Assembly: GCA_902806015.1 (NCBI GenBank)
Contig: CADCUZ010000024.1
Span: 1 to 15,410, forward strand
Length of the DNA: 15,410 nucleotides
Direction: 5' to 3'
From: an uncultured Rubrobacteraceae bacterium
GTDB taxonomy: Bacteria; Actinomycetota; Rubrobacteria; Rubrobacterales; Rubrobacteraceae
Position numbers and translations under genes: made by a program. The notes beneath the pieces are model-generated. The model saw only the letters and a program-made list of their open reading frames with translations. It was not told the origin of the DNA and ran no database searches. Positions within the stretch are counted from its first letter, which is position 1, and each line of letters begins with the position of its first letter. Below are positions 1-6,677 of the stretch, in pieces.

Positions 1-231
1 GAGTACGGCCTGTCGGGCATCGTCTACACCGGCTCCCTGGGCCGGGCGGACCGCGTTGGCCGACGCTTGCGCTCGGGCGTGGTTTGGGTCAACACCTTCC
101 TCGTCCGCGACCTCACGGCGCCCTTCGGCGGCATGCGCATCTCAGGTATTGGGCGCGAGGGCGGCGACCACGCCCTCGACTTCTACTCCGACCTGAAGAC
201 GCTCCAGATCCTCGAGGGCAGCGTGGGATGA
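1..231 (+). CDS. Aldehyde dehydrogenase, C-terminal end (partial)
   Basis: The reading frame is open from base 1 and gives the last 76 residues of an NAD(P)-dependent aldehyde dehydrogenase; the catalytic Cys and Glu lie off the left edge. The visible part has the family's C-terminal signature, WVNTFLVRDLTAPFGGM followed by SGIGREGG, and ends in YSDLKTLQI. The WVN-x-RDL-x-PFGG pattern is closest to semialdehyde dehydrogenases of the 2-hydroxymuconic / 5-carboxymethyl-2-hydroxymuconic type, though betaine-aldehyde-like enzymes share it, so the substrate is open. The enzyme would oxidise an aldehyde to an acid in the cytoplasm. Its stop overlaps the start of the next gene by 4 bases (ATGA), so it is the first visible gene of a coupled operon with a peptidase, a permease and a decarboxylase; an aldehyde derived from an amine is a reasonable substrate (inference). 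Confidence 0.9.
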   Translation, partial: EYGLSGIVYTGSLGRADRVGRRLRSGVVWVNTFLVRDLTAPFGGMRISGIGREGGDHALDFYSDLKTLQILEGSVG

Positions 232-1532
232 GAGAGCTCGCCGTCGCCGACGAGGCCGTGCTGGCCGCCGTCGCCGCGGAGGCCGGATGGATGGAGGACC
301 TCCTCGTCCGCCTCGTCGGGGCGCCTACGGTCCTCGGCAACGAGGAGGCCGGGCAGAGGATCATGGAAGAGGCCTTCTCTGAGAGCGGCCTCGAAACCCG
401 CGGCGTGCCCTTGGACGCCGAAGCCCTGCGCGCCGCCCGGGGCGCGTCGCCTTTCTCCTGGGAGGTCGCGGGCAAGCGCAACGTCGTCGCGGACTGGCCG
501 GCGGGGGGCGGCGAAGACCGCGGGCGTTCCCTCGTCCTTAACGGCCACGTGGACGTGGTGCCGCCGGCCGCGGAGGAGCTATGGACGCACCCGCCGTACG
601 CGGCTACCCGCGACGGCGACTGGCTCTACGGCCGGGGGGCGGGGGACATGAAGGCCGGCCTCGCCGCGATGGCCGGGGTCGTGCGGGCGCTCAAGCGGGC
701 CGGCTACGCTCCCGCGGCGCCGGTGCAGCTGCAGTCCGTCGTCGAGGAGGAGTGCACGGGTCACGGAGCCCTGCAGTGCCTGCTGGACGGGGCGACGGCG
801 GACGCCTGCGTCATCGCGGAGCCGCACCCGGACCACTTGACCGTCGCCCAGGTCGGTGTCCTCTGGTTCCACGTCGACGTAGCCGGCGTACCCGCCCACG
901 CCGCCCGCGCCAGCCGGCTCGGCTTCAACGCCATAGACGCCGCCTACGAAGTGCTCGCCTCGCTGCGGGACCTCGAGGAGCTGCTCAACGAGGACCCGCC
1001 GGCGCCCTTCGACGCGTTCGAGCACCCCATCAACCTCAACCCGGGGGTTATCTCCGGCGGCGACTGGCCCTCGACCGTGGCGGCCTCCTGCACGCTCTCG
1101 TGCCGCATCGGGCTGTACCCGGGGCAGGGCCCCGAAGAGATGCGCCGCCTGGTCGAAGACGCGGTCGCAAAAGCCGCGGCGTCCTCGCCGCGCCTCGCGG
1201 AAAATCCGCCGCGGGTCCGCTACGACGGCTTCTCGTCCGAGGGGTCCGTCGTGGCCGAGGACGACCCGCTGGTCGCTGCGCTGTCGGGCGCCTACGGGCG
1301 GTTGCACGGGGAGCTTCCCGCCACGGTGGCGACGACGGCGACGACGGACGCGCGGCACTTCGTGCGGGCCGGGGTGCCGGCCGTGTGCTTCGGGCCGCGG
1401 GCGGAGAGGATCCACGGCATCGACGAGCGCGTCTCGCTGCGCTCGGTCGTCGAGTCCGCGCAGGTGCTCGGGCTCTTCATAAAGGATTGGTGCGGGCTCG
1501 TCTGGGCGCCGGACCGAGAGGAGGAGAGCTGA
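228..1532 (+). CDS. M20-family metallopeptidase / amidohydrolase (ArgE/DapE/carboxypeptidase G2 type)
   Basis: A 434-aa cytoplasmic zinc hydrolase of the M20 family, which splits the amide bond of N-acyl amino acids or small peptides. Metal and catalytic residues are visible: H107 and D109 in LNGHVDVVPP, D140 in GRGAGDMKAG, the E173-E174 pair in VVEEECTGHG, E198 in IAEPHPDH and H396 in ERIHGIDERV. Residues from about 205 to 320 would form the dimerisation domain between two halves of the catalytic domain. Length is normal for the family. I chose the ATG at 228 because it makes the ATGA overlap with the upstream gene and begins the conserved sequence; the frame is open further upstream but that stretch lies inside the dehydrogenase. 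The stop overlaps the permease start (TGATG). The exact acyl substrate cannot be read from the sequence. Confidence 0.93.
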   Translation: MRELAVADEAVLAAVAAEAGWMEDLLVRLVGAPTVLGNEEAGQRIMEEAFSESGLETRGVPLDAEALRAARGASPFSWEVAGKRNVVADWPAGGGEDRGRSLVLNGHVDVVPPAAEELWTHPPYAATRDGDWLYGRGAGDMKAGLAAMAGVVRALKRAGYAPAAPVQLQSVVEEECTGHGALQCLLDGATADACVIAEPHPDHLTVAQVGVLWFHVDVAGVPAHAARASRLGFNAIDAAYEVLASLRDLEELLNEDPPAPFDAFEHPINLNPGVISGGDWPSTVAASCTLSCRIGLYPGQGPEEMRRLVEDAVAKAAASSPRLAENPPRVRYDGFSSEGSVVAEDDPLVAALSGAYGRLHGELPATVATTATTDARHFVRAGVPAVCFGPRAERIHGIDERVSLRSVVESAQVLGLFIKDWCGLVWAPDREEES

Positions 1533-3076
1533 TGTCCACAACAGAGCCCACCGCCGCCCCCGCGCGGGAAGGACGGGAGACCGCGAAGCTCCACCGGCGC
1601 GCCCTCGGCGTCCCGGACCTGGTGTTCTTTATCGTGGCGGCCTCGGCCCCGCTGACGGCGGTAGCGGGCGGGCAGGCGGCGACCTACCTGGTCACCGGGA
1701 ACAGGGCCGTGCCGTTCATGTTCATTCCTCTAGGGATCATACTCGCCCTGTTCGCGGTCGGGTACGCGGCGATGAGCCGGCACGTCGCCAACGCTGGGGC
1801 CTTCTACTCCTACGTCTCGCAGGGTATCGGCAAGGTGCAGGGCATCGGGGCCGCCTTCGTGGCCCTGATCGCCTACAACGCCATGCAGATAGGGATCTAC
1901 GGACTCTTCGGCGCCGCCTTCGGCGCCTTTATGGCCGGCAACCTCGGGATAGACCTGCCCTGGTGGCTCTGGTGCCTCGTCGGCGGCCTCGTCATCGCCG
2001 CGCTCGGGGTGCTCCAGGTGGACCTCAACGCCCGCGTTCTGGCCGTCGTGCTCTGCCTAGAGGTGCTCGTCGTCGTCCTCTTCGACGTCGCGGTGCTGGC
2101 TGACCCGGGGCCCGAGGGGCTCTCGCTCGTCGCCTTCGACCCCACGGTCGCGTTCGGCGCCGCGGTCGGGGCGACGCTCACCTTCTGCGTGGCCTCTTTC
2201 GTCGGGTTCGAGTCGGCGGCGATCTACTCCGAGGAGTGCCGCGACCCCAGGCGGACGGTCGCCCGGGCGACGTTCTTGGCGGTCGGCCTGATCGCGGTCT
2301 TCTACGCCATCTCTTCCTGGCTGCTCGGGGCCGCCGCGGGGTTCGGCACGATGGTGGACCCCGAGCGCCTCGTCGAGGCCGGCTACGCCACCGGCGGCGC
2401 CCCCGATCCGACGACCGTGCTCTTCGTCACGGGGACGGAGCGGCTGGGCCAGATCTGGGGCACCGCGGCGGCGCTGCTCTTCGCCACGAGCCTGTTCGCG
2501 GCCCTGCTCTCGTTCCACAACTCGGTCGCCCGCTACATGTTCGCGCTGGGGCGCGAGGGCGTGATACCCGCAGCTTTCGGGCGGGTGCACGGGGTCACGG
2601 GTGCCCCGTATGTCGCCTCCCTCTCGCAGTCGGTCCTGGCGCTCGTGATCGTCGGCGTCTTCGCCCTCTCCGGCGCCGACCCCGTCCTCCAGCTCTTCAC
2701 CTGGCTGACGAACATGGGCGCCTTGGGCGTCCTCCTCCTGATGGCCGTCACCTCCTTCGCGGTCGTCGGCTACTTCAGGCGCCACCCCGACTCCGGCCTG
2801 GGCCGCTGGGCCTCCACCATCGCGCCGGGGGCGGCCGGCGCGATGCTGCTCGTCGTGCTCGTCCTTGGGGTGGTGAACTTCAACGTGCTGATCACCGGCG
2901 CGATCGGGGCCCCCCTGGACGCGATGGCGGTGGTGCTGCCCCTGATACTGTTCGGCGGCGGAGCGGCGGGCCTCGTCGTCGGCGCCCTTTTAAAACGCCG
3001 GAACCCGGCCGTCTTCGCCTCCGTTGGCGAGGGCGCCGGGGCCGAGGCCGAGGAGCCGGCCCGCCCCGACCGATGA
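1532..3076 (+). CDS. APC-superfamily amino acid/amine permease
   Basis: A 514-aa inner-membrane transporter of the amino acid-polyamine-organocation superfamily, probably 12 membrane segments. The family landmarks are present: the broken first helix with ASAPLTAVAGG (37-47), AGAFYSYVSQGIG after helix 2 (88-100), and the consensus loop FVGFESAAIYSEECRDPRRT (223-242). Hydrophobic helices continue to about residue 487, followed by a short acidic, Ala/Glu-rich cytoplasmic tail. The ATG at 1532 overlaps the peptidase stop and follows a GAGGAGAG ribosome binding site; the N-terminal 25 residues are hydrophilic as expected. The stop overlaps the decarboxylase start (ATGA). It most likely imports the amino acid, amine or acylated amine that the neighbouring enzymes process. 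APC members cannot be given a substrate from sequence alone. Confidence 0.93.
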   Translation: MSTTEPTAAPAREGRETAKLHRRALGVPDLVFFIVAASAPLTAVAGGQAATYLVTGNRAVPFMFIPLGIILALFAVGYAAMSRHVANAGAFYSYVSQGIGKVQGIGAAFVALIAYNAMQIGIYGLFGAAFGAFMAGNLGIDLPWWLWCLVGGLVIAALGVLQVDLNARVLAVVLCLEVLVVVLFDVAVLADPGPEGLSLVAFDPTVAFGAAVGATLTFCVASFVGFESAAIYSEECRDPRRTVARATFLAVGLIAVFYAISSWLLGAAAGFGTMVDPERLVEAGYATGGAPDPTTVLFVTGTERLGQIWGTAAALLFATSLFAALLSFHNSVARYMFALGREGVIPAAFGRVHGVTGAPYVASLSQSVLALVIVGVFALSGADPVLQLFTWLTNMGALGVLLLMAVTSFAVVGYFRRHPDSGLGRWASTIAPGAAGAMLLVVLVLGVVNFNVLITGAIGAPLDAMAVVLPLILFGGGAAGLVVGALLKRRNPAVFASVGEGAGAEAEEPARPDR

Positions 3077-4530
3077 GCCGCGGCAACGAGACGAGGCGGC
3101 GGATGGGCGCCGCGCCGCAGCACGAGCAGGCCGACCTCCCGGCGCTGGCCGACCGCGAGGCCGTCTTGGCCGACCTCGACCGCGTCATCTGCGAGGCCTG
3201 GGCGTCCTTCGACGCGCCCCGCCCCTCCGAGCCCGAGCTGGACGGGGCGCTCACGGCCCGCCTGAAAGGGCCACTGCCCGAGGAGGCGGGCGACGCCGGG
3301 GCCGCCGTCGACGACGCGGCTCGCGTCCTGGATGCGAGCATCTCCCCCTCGCGCCCGCTCTACCTGGCGTACATAGGCTCCACCGGCCTCGAGGTGGGCG
3401 TGCTCGCCTCCTCGCTCTTGGCGACCTACGACGCGAACCTCGCCGTCACCGCCGGCGGCGCGGACCTCGTCGAGGAACAGGCCCTGCGCTGGGTCGCCGA
3501 GTTCGTCGGCTTCCCGATGGCGGAAGGGTCCTTCACGAGCGGCGGCATGACGTCGAACCTGACGGCCCTGCTCGCCGCCCGCGAGAAGGCCATGCCCGGC
3601 TCCCGCAGCCGGGGTGTCGGCGGCCGCCTGGCCGCCGTCTACTGCTCCGAGGAGGCCCACCACTCCGTCGTCCGCGCCGTCGAGGTGTGCGGCCTCGGGA
3701 GCAACTCCGTCCGCGGTATCCCGATAGACGACCGACGCCGTATGCGCCCAGAGGTCCTCGACGAGGCGATCTCCGCGGATGTCGCCGCCGGGGTCGTGCC
3801 CGTGGCCGTGGTCGCGACCGCGGGCACGACGCTCACGGGCGCCGTAGACCCCCTCGACGAGATCGCCGACGTCTGCGATGGCCACGGCGTCTGGTTGCAC
3901 GTGGACGGCGCCTACGGGCTCCCGGGGGCCGCCGTGCCCGGCTCGGCCCCGCTCTTCTCCGGCTTGGAGCGGGCCGACTCGGCGACGGCCGACGCGCACA
4001 AGTGGCTCGGGGTGCAAAAGAGCTGCAGCGTCGTCATGATGCGGGAGGTGGGGTGGCTGCGGGCGGCGTTCGGCCACGAGGAGCGCTACATGCTGCACGA
4101 GGGCGACGTCGCCAACCCCGTGGACCGCACGCTCGAGTACTCGCGCCCTCTGCGGTCCTTGAGGCTCTGGATGGCCCTCCGCGTGCACGGCGCCGCCCAG
4201 TACCGGGCCTGGATCTCCCGAACCCTCGACAACGCCCGCCGTCTCGCCGCGCTCCTGCGCGAGTCCCGGGACTTCGAACTCCTCAACGACCCGATGCTCT
4301 CGACCGTCTGCTTCCGCCACGTCCCGCCCGGGGCCGAAGACCTCGACGCCCACAACCTAAACGTTGCCCGCCGGATGCAGCGCGACGGTCGCGTCTTTCT
4401 CGCGCCGGCCTCGGTGGACGGCCGCGCCTGCCTGCGCGCCTGCTTCGTCAACTTCCGCACCACGCCCGAGGAGGTCGAGTACGTGCTCGACGTGGCCCGC
4501 GAGCTGGGACAACCGGGGGCAGGCGGTTGA
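3073..4530 (+). CDS. Group II PLP-dependent amino acid decarboxylase (aromatic-L-amino-acid / tyrosine decarboxylase family)
   Basis: A 485-aa cytoplasmic enzyme that should remove CO2 from an amino acid to give an amine. It carries the fold-type I pyridoxal phosphate set: SGGMTSNLTAL (156-166) for phosphate contact, H196 in SEEAHHSVV stacking on the cofactor ring, D278 in LHVDGAYGLPGA pairing with the pyridine nitrogen, and the Schiff-base lysine K310 in ADAHKWLGVQKS. Length fits bacterial aromatic-amino-acid decarboxylases and L-2,4-diaminobutyrate decarboxylases. Some members of this family instead act as aldehyde synthases or transaminase-like enzymes, so aromatic, acidic and diamino substrates all remain possible. 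The ATG at 3073 overlaps the permease stop by 4 bases, so it is coupled to the transporter. About 100 bases follow before the next ribosome binding site. Confidence 0.93.
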   Translation: MSRGNETRRRMGAAPQHEQADLPALADREAVLADLDRVICEAWASFDAPRPSEPELDGALTARLKGPLPEEAGDAGAAVDDAARVLDASISPSRPLYLAYIGSTGLEVGVLASSLLATYDANLAVTAGGADLVEEQALRWVAEFVGFPMAEGSFTSGGMTSNLTALLAAREKAMPGSRSRGVGGRLAAVYCSEEAHHSVVRAVEVCGLGSNSVRGIPIDDRRRMRPEVLDEAISADVAAGVVPVAVVATAGTTLTGAVDPLDEIADVCDGHGVWLHVDGAYGLPGAAVPGSAPLFSGLERADSATADAHKWLGVQKSCSVVMMREVGWLRAAFGHEERYMLHEGDVANPVDRTLEYSRPLRSLRLWMALRVHGAAQYRAWISRTLDNARRLAALLRESRDFELLNDPMLSTVCFRHVPPGAEDLDAHNLNVARRMQRDGRVFLAPASVDGRACLRACFVNFRTTPEEVEYVLDVARELGQPGAGG

Positions 4531-4631
4531 GCCGGGTCGGCGCGGATAGGGGGACCAAGAGCAACCTCGTTCCGCTCGCTCCCGGATCGGGCGCGGGCAC
4601 GAGCAACAACCGTAGACCGTAAAGGAGCGAT

Positions 4632-4763
4632 ATGGACCACACGACGGCCTTCTACCACGACGAGCGGTGCCTCTGGCACACGACCGGGGAGGCGGTGCTG
4701 GTCATGCCTGTGGGCGGCTCGCAAGGCCGGTGCGTGAGACCCGCCTCGGGTCGGTGGGCGTGA
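4632..4763 (+). pseudogene. Truncated class II histone deacetylase / acetylpolyamine amidohydrolase-like N-terminus
   Basis: A strong ribosome binding site (AAAGGAG, about 5 bases before the ATG at 4632) leads into 43 codons. The first ~29 residues (FYHDERCLWHTTG then MPVGG) resemble the N-terminus of bacterial class II histone-deacetylase-like proteins, which usually begin with a HERCLWHDTG-type motif and run to about 350 residues. After GG the similarity stops and the frame ends at 4763. The zinc site and the rest of the deacetylase are absent here. Downstream sequence belongs to an unrelated PxKF domain, so a deletion or insertion removed the remainder. In intact form it would have been the natural fifth gene of the amine operon, removing acetyl groups from amines. 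The family call rests on a short motif. Confidence 0.5.
4738..4752. repeat. Short perfect hairpin at the junction of two gene fragments
   Basis: GACCCG, a CCT loop, then CGGGTC form a perfect 6-bp inverted repeat. It lies between the last recognisable deacetylase codon and the first recognisable PxKF residues, so it may mark a rearrangement point or be a relic of a mobile-element end. It could also be chance in GC-rich DNA. Confidence 0.4.
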
Positions 4764-4776
4764 CGCTATCGGGCGC

Positions 4777-5071
4777 TCGGGGGGAGGCGCCGCCGTACCG
4801 GTGAAGTTCACCCTGGGCGGCGACATGGGCCTGGACATCTTCGCCACGGGCTACCCGCTTTCGCGGCAGATACCCAACCTCCAAGAGAACATGGACGGCG
4901 TGGAGCAGACCGGTGACCGCGGGCGCGGGCGGCCTCAGCTACGACGCCGCCAGCGACCGCTACACCTGCGTGTGGAAGACCGAGAAGGGGTGGGCGGGCC
5001 AATACCGCCAGCTGGTGGTACAGTTCGACGACGGCACCACCAAAGAAGCCAACTTCAAGTTCACCAAGTAG
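4777..5071 (+). pseudogene. PxKF-domain surface protein, C-terminal fragment with a frameshift
   Basis: Read from 4777, the frame gives AAVPVKFTLGGDMGLDIFA, the hallmark start of a PxKF domain, found in extracellular multidomain proteins of actinobacteria. After GVEQT (near 4909-4912) the homologous continuation, VTAGAGGLSYD then YTCVWKTEKGWAG and ending ANFKFTK, lies in the next frame and stops at TAG 5069-5071. One extra base between 4909 and 4912 explains the break; removing it restores a full C-terminal domain. No start codon, signal peptide or ribosome binding site belongs to it, and in-frame sequence upstream is only random-looking. It is therefore the tail of a larger secreted protein whose front is missing. 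Family knowledge places such domains at the C-terminus, often beside Ig-like repeats such as the Big_5 fragment at 10945. Confidence 0.7.
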
Positions 5072-5092
5072 TCCAACCGCTGCCACTACCAA

Positions 5093-5118
5093 GGGCCGGA
5101 GCGTACCAGCGCCGGCCC
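5093..5118. terminator. Terminator-like hairpin
   Basis: GGGCCGG (5093-5099) pairs with CCGGCCC (5112-5118) around a 12-base loop. It sits after the PxKF stop (+) and beyond the stop of the 125-aa gene (-), so it could serve both strands. No U-run follows. Confidence 0.5.
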
Positions 5119-5131
5119 TGCCTCTTGACCT

Positions 5132-5164
5132 CTATTCACCCGAGTGCGTGGAAGGGTTGTTCTC
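5132..5164 (-). repeat. 33-bp dispersed repeat, copy 1 (reverse orientation)
   Basis: On the minus strand it reads GAGAACAACCCTTCC then ACGCACTCGGGTGAATAG, matching copy 3 at 31 of 33 positions. It lies 12 bases past the stop of the 125-aa gene, and one minus frame reads LGEQPFHALG-stop. A terminator-like hairpin follows 13 bases downstream on the same strand. Confidence 0.85.
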
Positions 5165-5176
5165 CGAGCCGAGAAC

Positions 5177-5554
5177 TCAGGACGCCGCCGCGCGAAGGGC
5201 TAGGAATGCGGCTGACGTTGCGAGCGCCGCGACGGCGGGAGCCGCCGAGGGGCGACCGTTGCGCTGCCTGCCCACGGACGCGAGCGTGGCCGCGGCATCG
5301 AGCGCCTCGGTCAGCGCGTTCAGCGTCGCTACCCGCCGCAGCCACGCGCGGTCGTTGCGGGCCTGCCAGAGCATCACGCCGAGCACGACCTGGCGGACCC
5401 CCAGGAGACGGGCCATGTAGCGCGCCGCCTCGGTGTCGTATCCCGGCGCTGTGAGGGTTCCGATCGCGCGACCGGGCGCGACCGCCACGAACCCGCCCGT
5501 CGCCACGCGTTCGAAGGCTAGCCCCTTCGCCGCCAGTTCGAGTCGGTACGCCAT
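5177..5554 (-). CDS. Small predicted membrane protein (DUF4267-like, uncertain)
   Basis: A 125-aa protein with three or four hydrophobic stretches: about 19-36, 46-64 (ARLLGVRQVVLGVMLW), 76-94 (ATLNALTEALDAAATLAS) and 105-121. The pattern of a helix with LGVRQ-x-VLG, then WLRR, then a helix with E-x-LDA, resembles small DUF4267-type membrane proteins of actinobacteria; I offer this as likely rather than established, and the function is unknown. The ATG at 5554 is the first in frame. It has no ribosome binding site and starts 7 bases after a TATGAT box, which fits a leaderless transcript. High GC at third positions supports real coding. The neighbours are gene fragments, so it is a single-gene unit. 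Confidence 0.65.
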   Translation of the reverse strand: MAYRLELAAKGLAFERVATGGFVAVAPGRAIGTLTAPGYDTEAARYMARLLGVRQVVLGVMLWQARNDRAWLRRVATLNALTEALDAAATLASVGRQRNGRPSAAPAVAALATSAAFLALRAAAS

Positions 5555-5560
5555 GTCCGG

Positions 5561-5589
5561 ATCATAGCAAATAGAGGAGCGACGGTCGC
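5561..5589 (-). promoter_or_regulatory. Predicted promoter giving a leaderless mRNA
   Basis: The minus strand carries TATGAT (5566-5561) as a -10 box, with a weak -35 (GCGACC, 5589-5584) 17 bases upstream. The first base of the ATG lies 7 bases past the -10, where transcription would begin. No Shine-Dalgarno sequence is possible in that space. Confidence 0.5.
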
Positions 5590-5622
5590 CTGCGCCCCGC
5601 CTGCCTCCGCCTGCTCACTGAC

Positions 5623-5643
5623 CCCGCGCCTCTAAAGCGCGGG
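5623..5643 (+). repeat. Perfect hairpin resembling an IS200/IS605-type element end
   Basis: CCCGCGC, loop CTCTAAA, then GCGCGGG form a perfect 7-bp stem directly followed by ATGGTCAGC. GC-rich hairpins with a CTTTAG-like loop followed by a GATG-TCA-type sequence are typical of the right end of IS200/IS605 elements and of TnpB guide RNAs. It abuts the point where methyltransferase homology begins. No transposase or tnpB is visible, so it would be a relic. Confidence 0.4.
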
Positions 5644-6024
5644 ATGGTCAGCTGGGTCCCCGACGGCTACGTGGGTGATCTGTTCAGGACGATCGGCAAA
5701 CACGTGCCGCCACCCGCTGGCCTCAAGCCTCCCTTCCGGTGGGGGACCGAGGAGGGGCTAGACGAGCTCCTGCACGGCGGCGTAGGCTCGCTGCAGACAA
5801 GGCGACGCAGCTTCGTGTGGCGCTTCCAATCTGCCAAGCACCACGTCGGGTTCATGCGCGGGTACTACGGCCCCCTCCACAAGGCTTTCGAGGTGCTCGA
5901 CGAGGAAGGGCAACAGGCGCTCGATCAGGACCTGATCTCGCTGGTCCAGAGCTACAACCGCTCCGACGACGGGACCGCGGTGTGGTCTGCGGACTACCTG
6001 GAGATGGTCGCGACCAGGCGCTAG
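5644..6024 (+). pseudogene. Class I SAM-dependent methyltransferase, C-terminal fragment
   Basis: 126 codons match the C-terminal part of UbiE-like class I methyltransferases. WVPDGYVGDLFRTIGKHVPPPAG corresponds (in two pieces: WVPDGYVGDLF, RTIGKHVPPPAG) to the segment after the last core strand, followed by FMRGYYGPLHKAFEVLDEEG, a YNRSDDGT turn and the end YLEMVATRR. The SAM-binding glycine-rich motif and roughly the first 140-150 residues of the family are missing; in-frame sequence upstream of 5644 reads LLTDPAPLKRG and is not methyltransferase-like. The ATG at 5644 sits inside the family's S/N-W region, with no ribosome binding site, and is accidental. The fragment has kept an open frame and normal codon use, so the loss is recent or the frame has been lucky. 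It cannot bind SAM by itself. Confidence 0.75.
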
Positions 6025-6033
6025 GTGGGTTGG

Positions 6034-6064
6034 GGCGTGGGAGGGGGCAGACCCCTCCCACGCC
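6034..6064. terminator. Strong terminator hairpin
   Basis: A perfect 13-bp stem (6034-6046 with 6052-6064, GGCGTGGGAGGGG and its complement) closes a 5-base loop, 10 bases after the methyltransferase stop. There is no T-run, as is common in high-GC actinobacteria. Confidence 0.8.
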
Positions 6065-6104
6065 AAGATGAGGCTGACGCGAACTAAGGAGGAGATTGTC
6101 CGCC

Positions 6105-6152
6105 ATGAAACGAACACTACTGTTGTTGCTAAAGGCCCGGAAATGGTGTTGA
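6105..6152 (+). pseudogene. 15-codon remnant of a signal-peptide start
   Basis: A near-perfect ribosome binding site (TAAGGAGGAG, 6085-6094) precedes ATG and the peptide MKRTLLLLLKARKWC, then TGA. Positive residues followed by five leucines look like the beginning of an export signal, but the hydrophobic core is cut short and no mature protein follows. The stop codon lies within the -35 box of the next promoter. I read it as the stub of a deleted secreted protein; a tiny functional peptide cannot be excluded. Confidence 0.4.
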
Positions 6153-6178
6153 CGCTGCCCAAAGTAGGCTGGTACAAT
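6149..6178 (+). promoter_or_regulatory. Sigma-A/70-type promoter for the 143-aa gene
   Basis: TTGACG (6149-6154) and TACAAT (6173-6178) are spaced by 18 bases, five of six matches to each consensus box. Transcription would start near 6185, about 60 bases before the GTG of the next gene. The surrounding 150 bases are clearly AT-richer than the rest of the window. Confidence 0.75.
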
Positions 6179-6183
6179 AGATA

Positions 6184-6197
6184 GCTACATAAGTAGC
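6184..6197. promoter_or_regulatory. Inverted repeat at the predicted transcription start
   Basis: GCTAC-ATAA-GTAGC is a perfect palindromic arm pair at the predicted +1 of the promoter. It could be an operator or a 5' stem-loop in the leader; there is no linked regulator gene. Confidence 0.35.
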
Positions 6198-6245
6198 ATA
6201 TATACCGTCGACCAGACACGTCCGGTGGGGGAGGGGAGTGGCTAG

Positions 6246-6677
6246 GTGACGACCGTGATCGAGCGTATCGAAGGCACTACGAGGTGCAAATTGAGCGAGG
6301 AAGGAAGAGGAAGATCATCAGAGAGTGCGGCCCTGCTTGCCATCGTGCCCTCGCTGCGTCACCGTTATTTGATCGTCCGGCACGGGTACAAGGGCTTGGA
6401 GTTGCCACACCTTTTCTTGAACTCCGGTGAGGAGGTACTGTCGGTGTTCTCCTCCAAGGAGGTGGCCAGCAGGTTCCTCTCGTCCGTAGTATTCGGGGAA
6501 GGTTGGTACGTCAGAGAGTTTTCCGCTGGAGAGCTGGTGTCGGTGCTCTATTCCTTGTGTGCAGAGATAAAGCGGGTCTTGTTCAATCCTCTCCCGGAAG
6601 CTCTCGTGGGTGATGAGGGCCTAGCATCGTTCCTTGTGGATCGGGACAGATTTATAGGATCGTTGATCGAGGGCTGA
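6246..6677 (+). CDS. Hypothetical protein, 143 aa
   Basis: I do not recognise this protein with confidence. It starts at GTG 6246 after a GGAGGGGAG ribosome binding site and a good promoter. It is soluble, with no membrane segment or signal peptide. A central part reads GEEVLSVFSSKEVASRFL then GEGWYVREFSAGELVSVLY, followed by KRVLFNPLPEAL; the order strand, helix with FL, and W-x-VR-x-F strand loosely recalls SseB-like or YdhR-sized regulatory folds, and this is speculative. The C-terminus DRDRFIGSLIEG is typical of a finished protein. Codon use is less GC-rich than in the operon at 1-4530, which together with AT-rich flanks suggests a different origin. It stands alone between a terminator and unassigned DNA. 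Confidence 0.7.
   Translation: MTTVIERIEGTTRCKLSEEGRGRSSESAALLAIVPSLRHRYLIVRHGYKGLELPHLFLNSGEEVLSVFSSKEVASRFLSSVVFGEGWYVREFSAGELVSVLYSLCAEIKRVLFNPLPEALVGDEGLASFLVDRDRFIGSLIEG

Noticed and set aside
579..4353. Long open frames opposite the operon genes (for example 579-1541 and 2770-4353, minus)
   Set aside because: They are Arg/Gly/Pro-rich antisense shadows caused by high third-position GC; the plus-strand frames carry the catalytic motifs.
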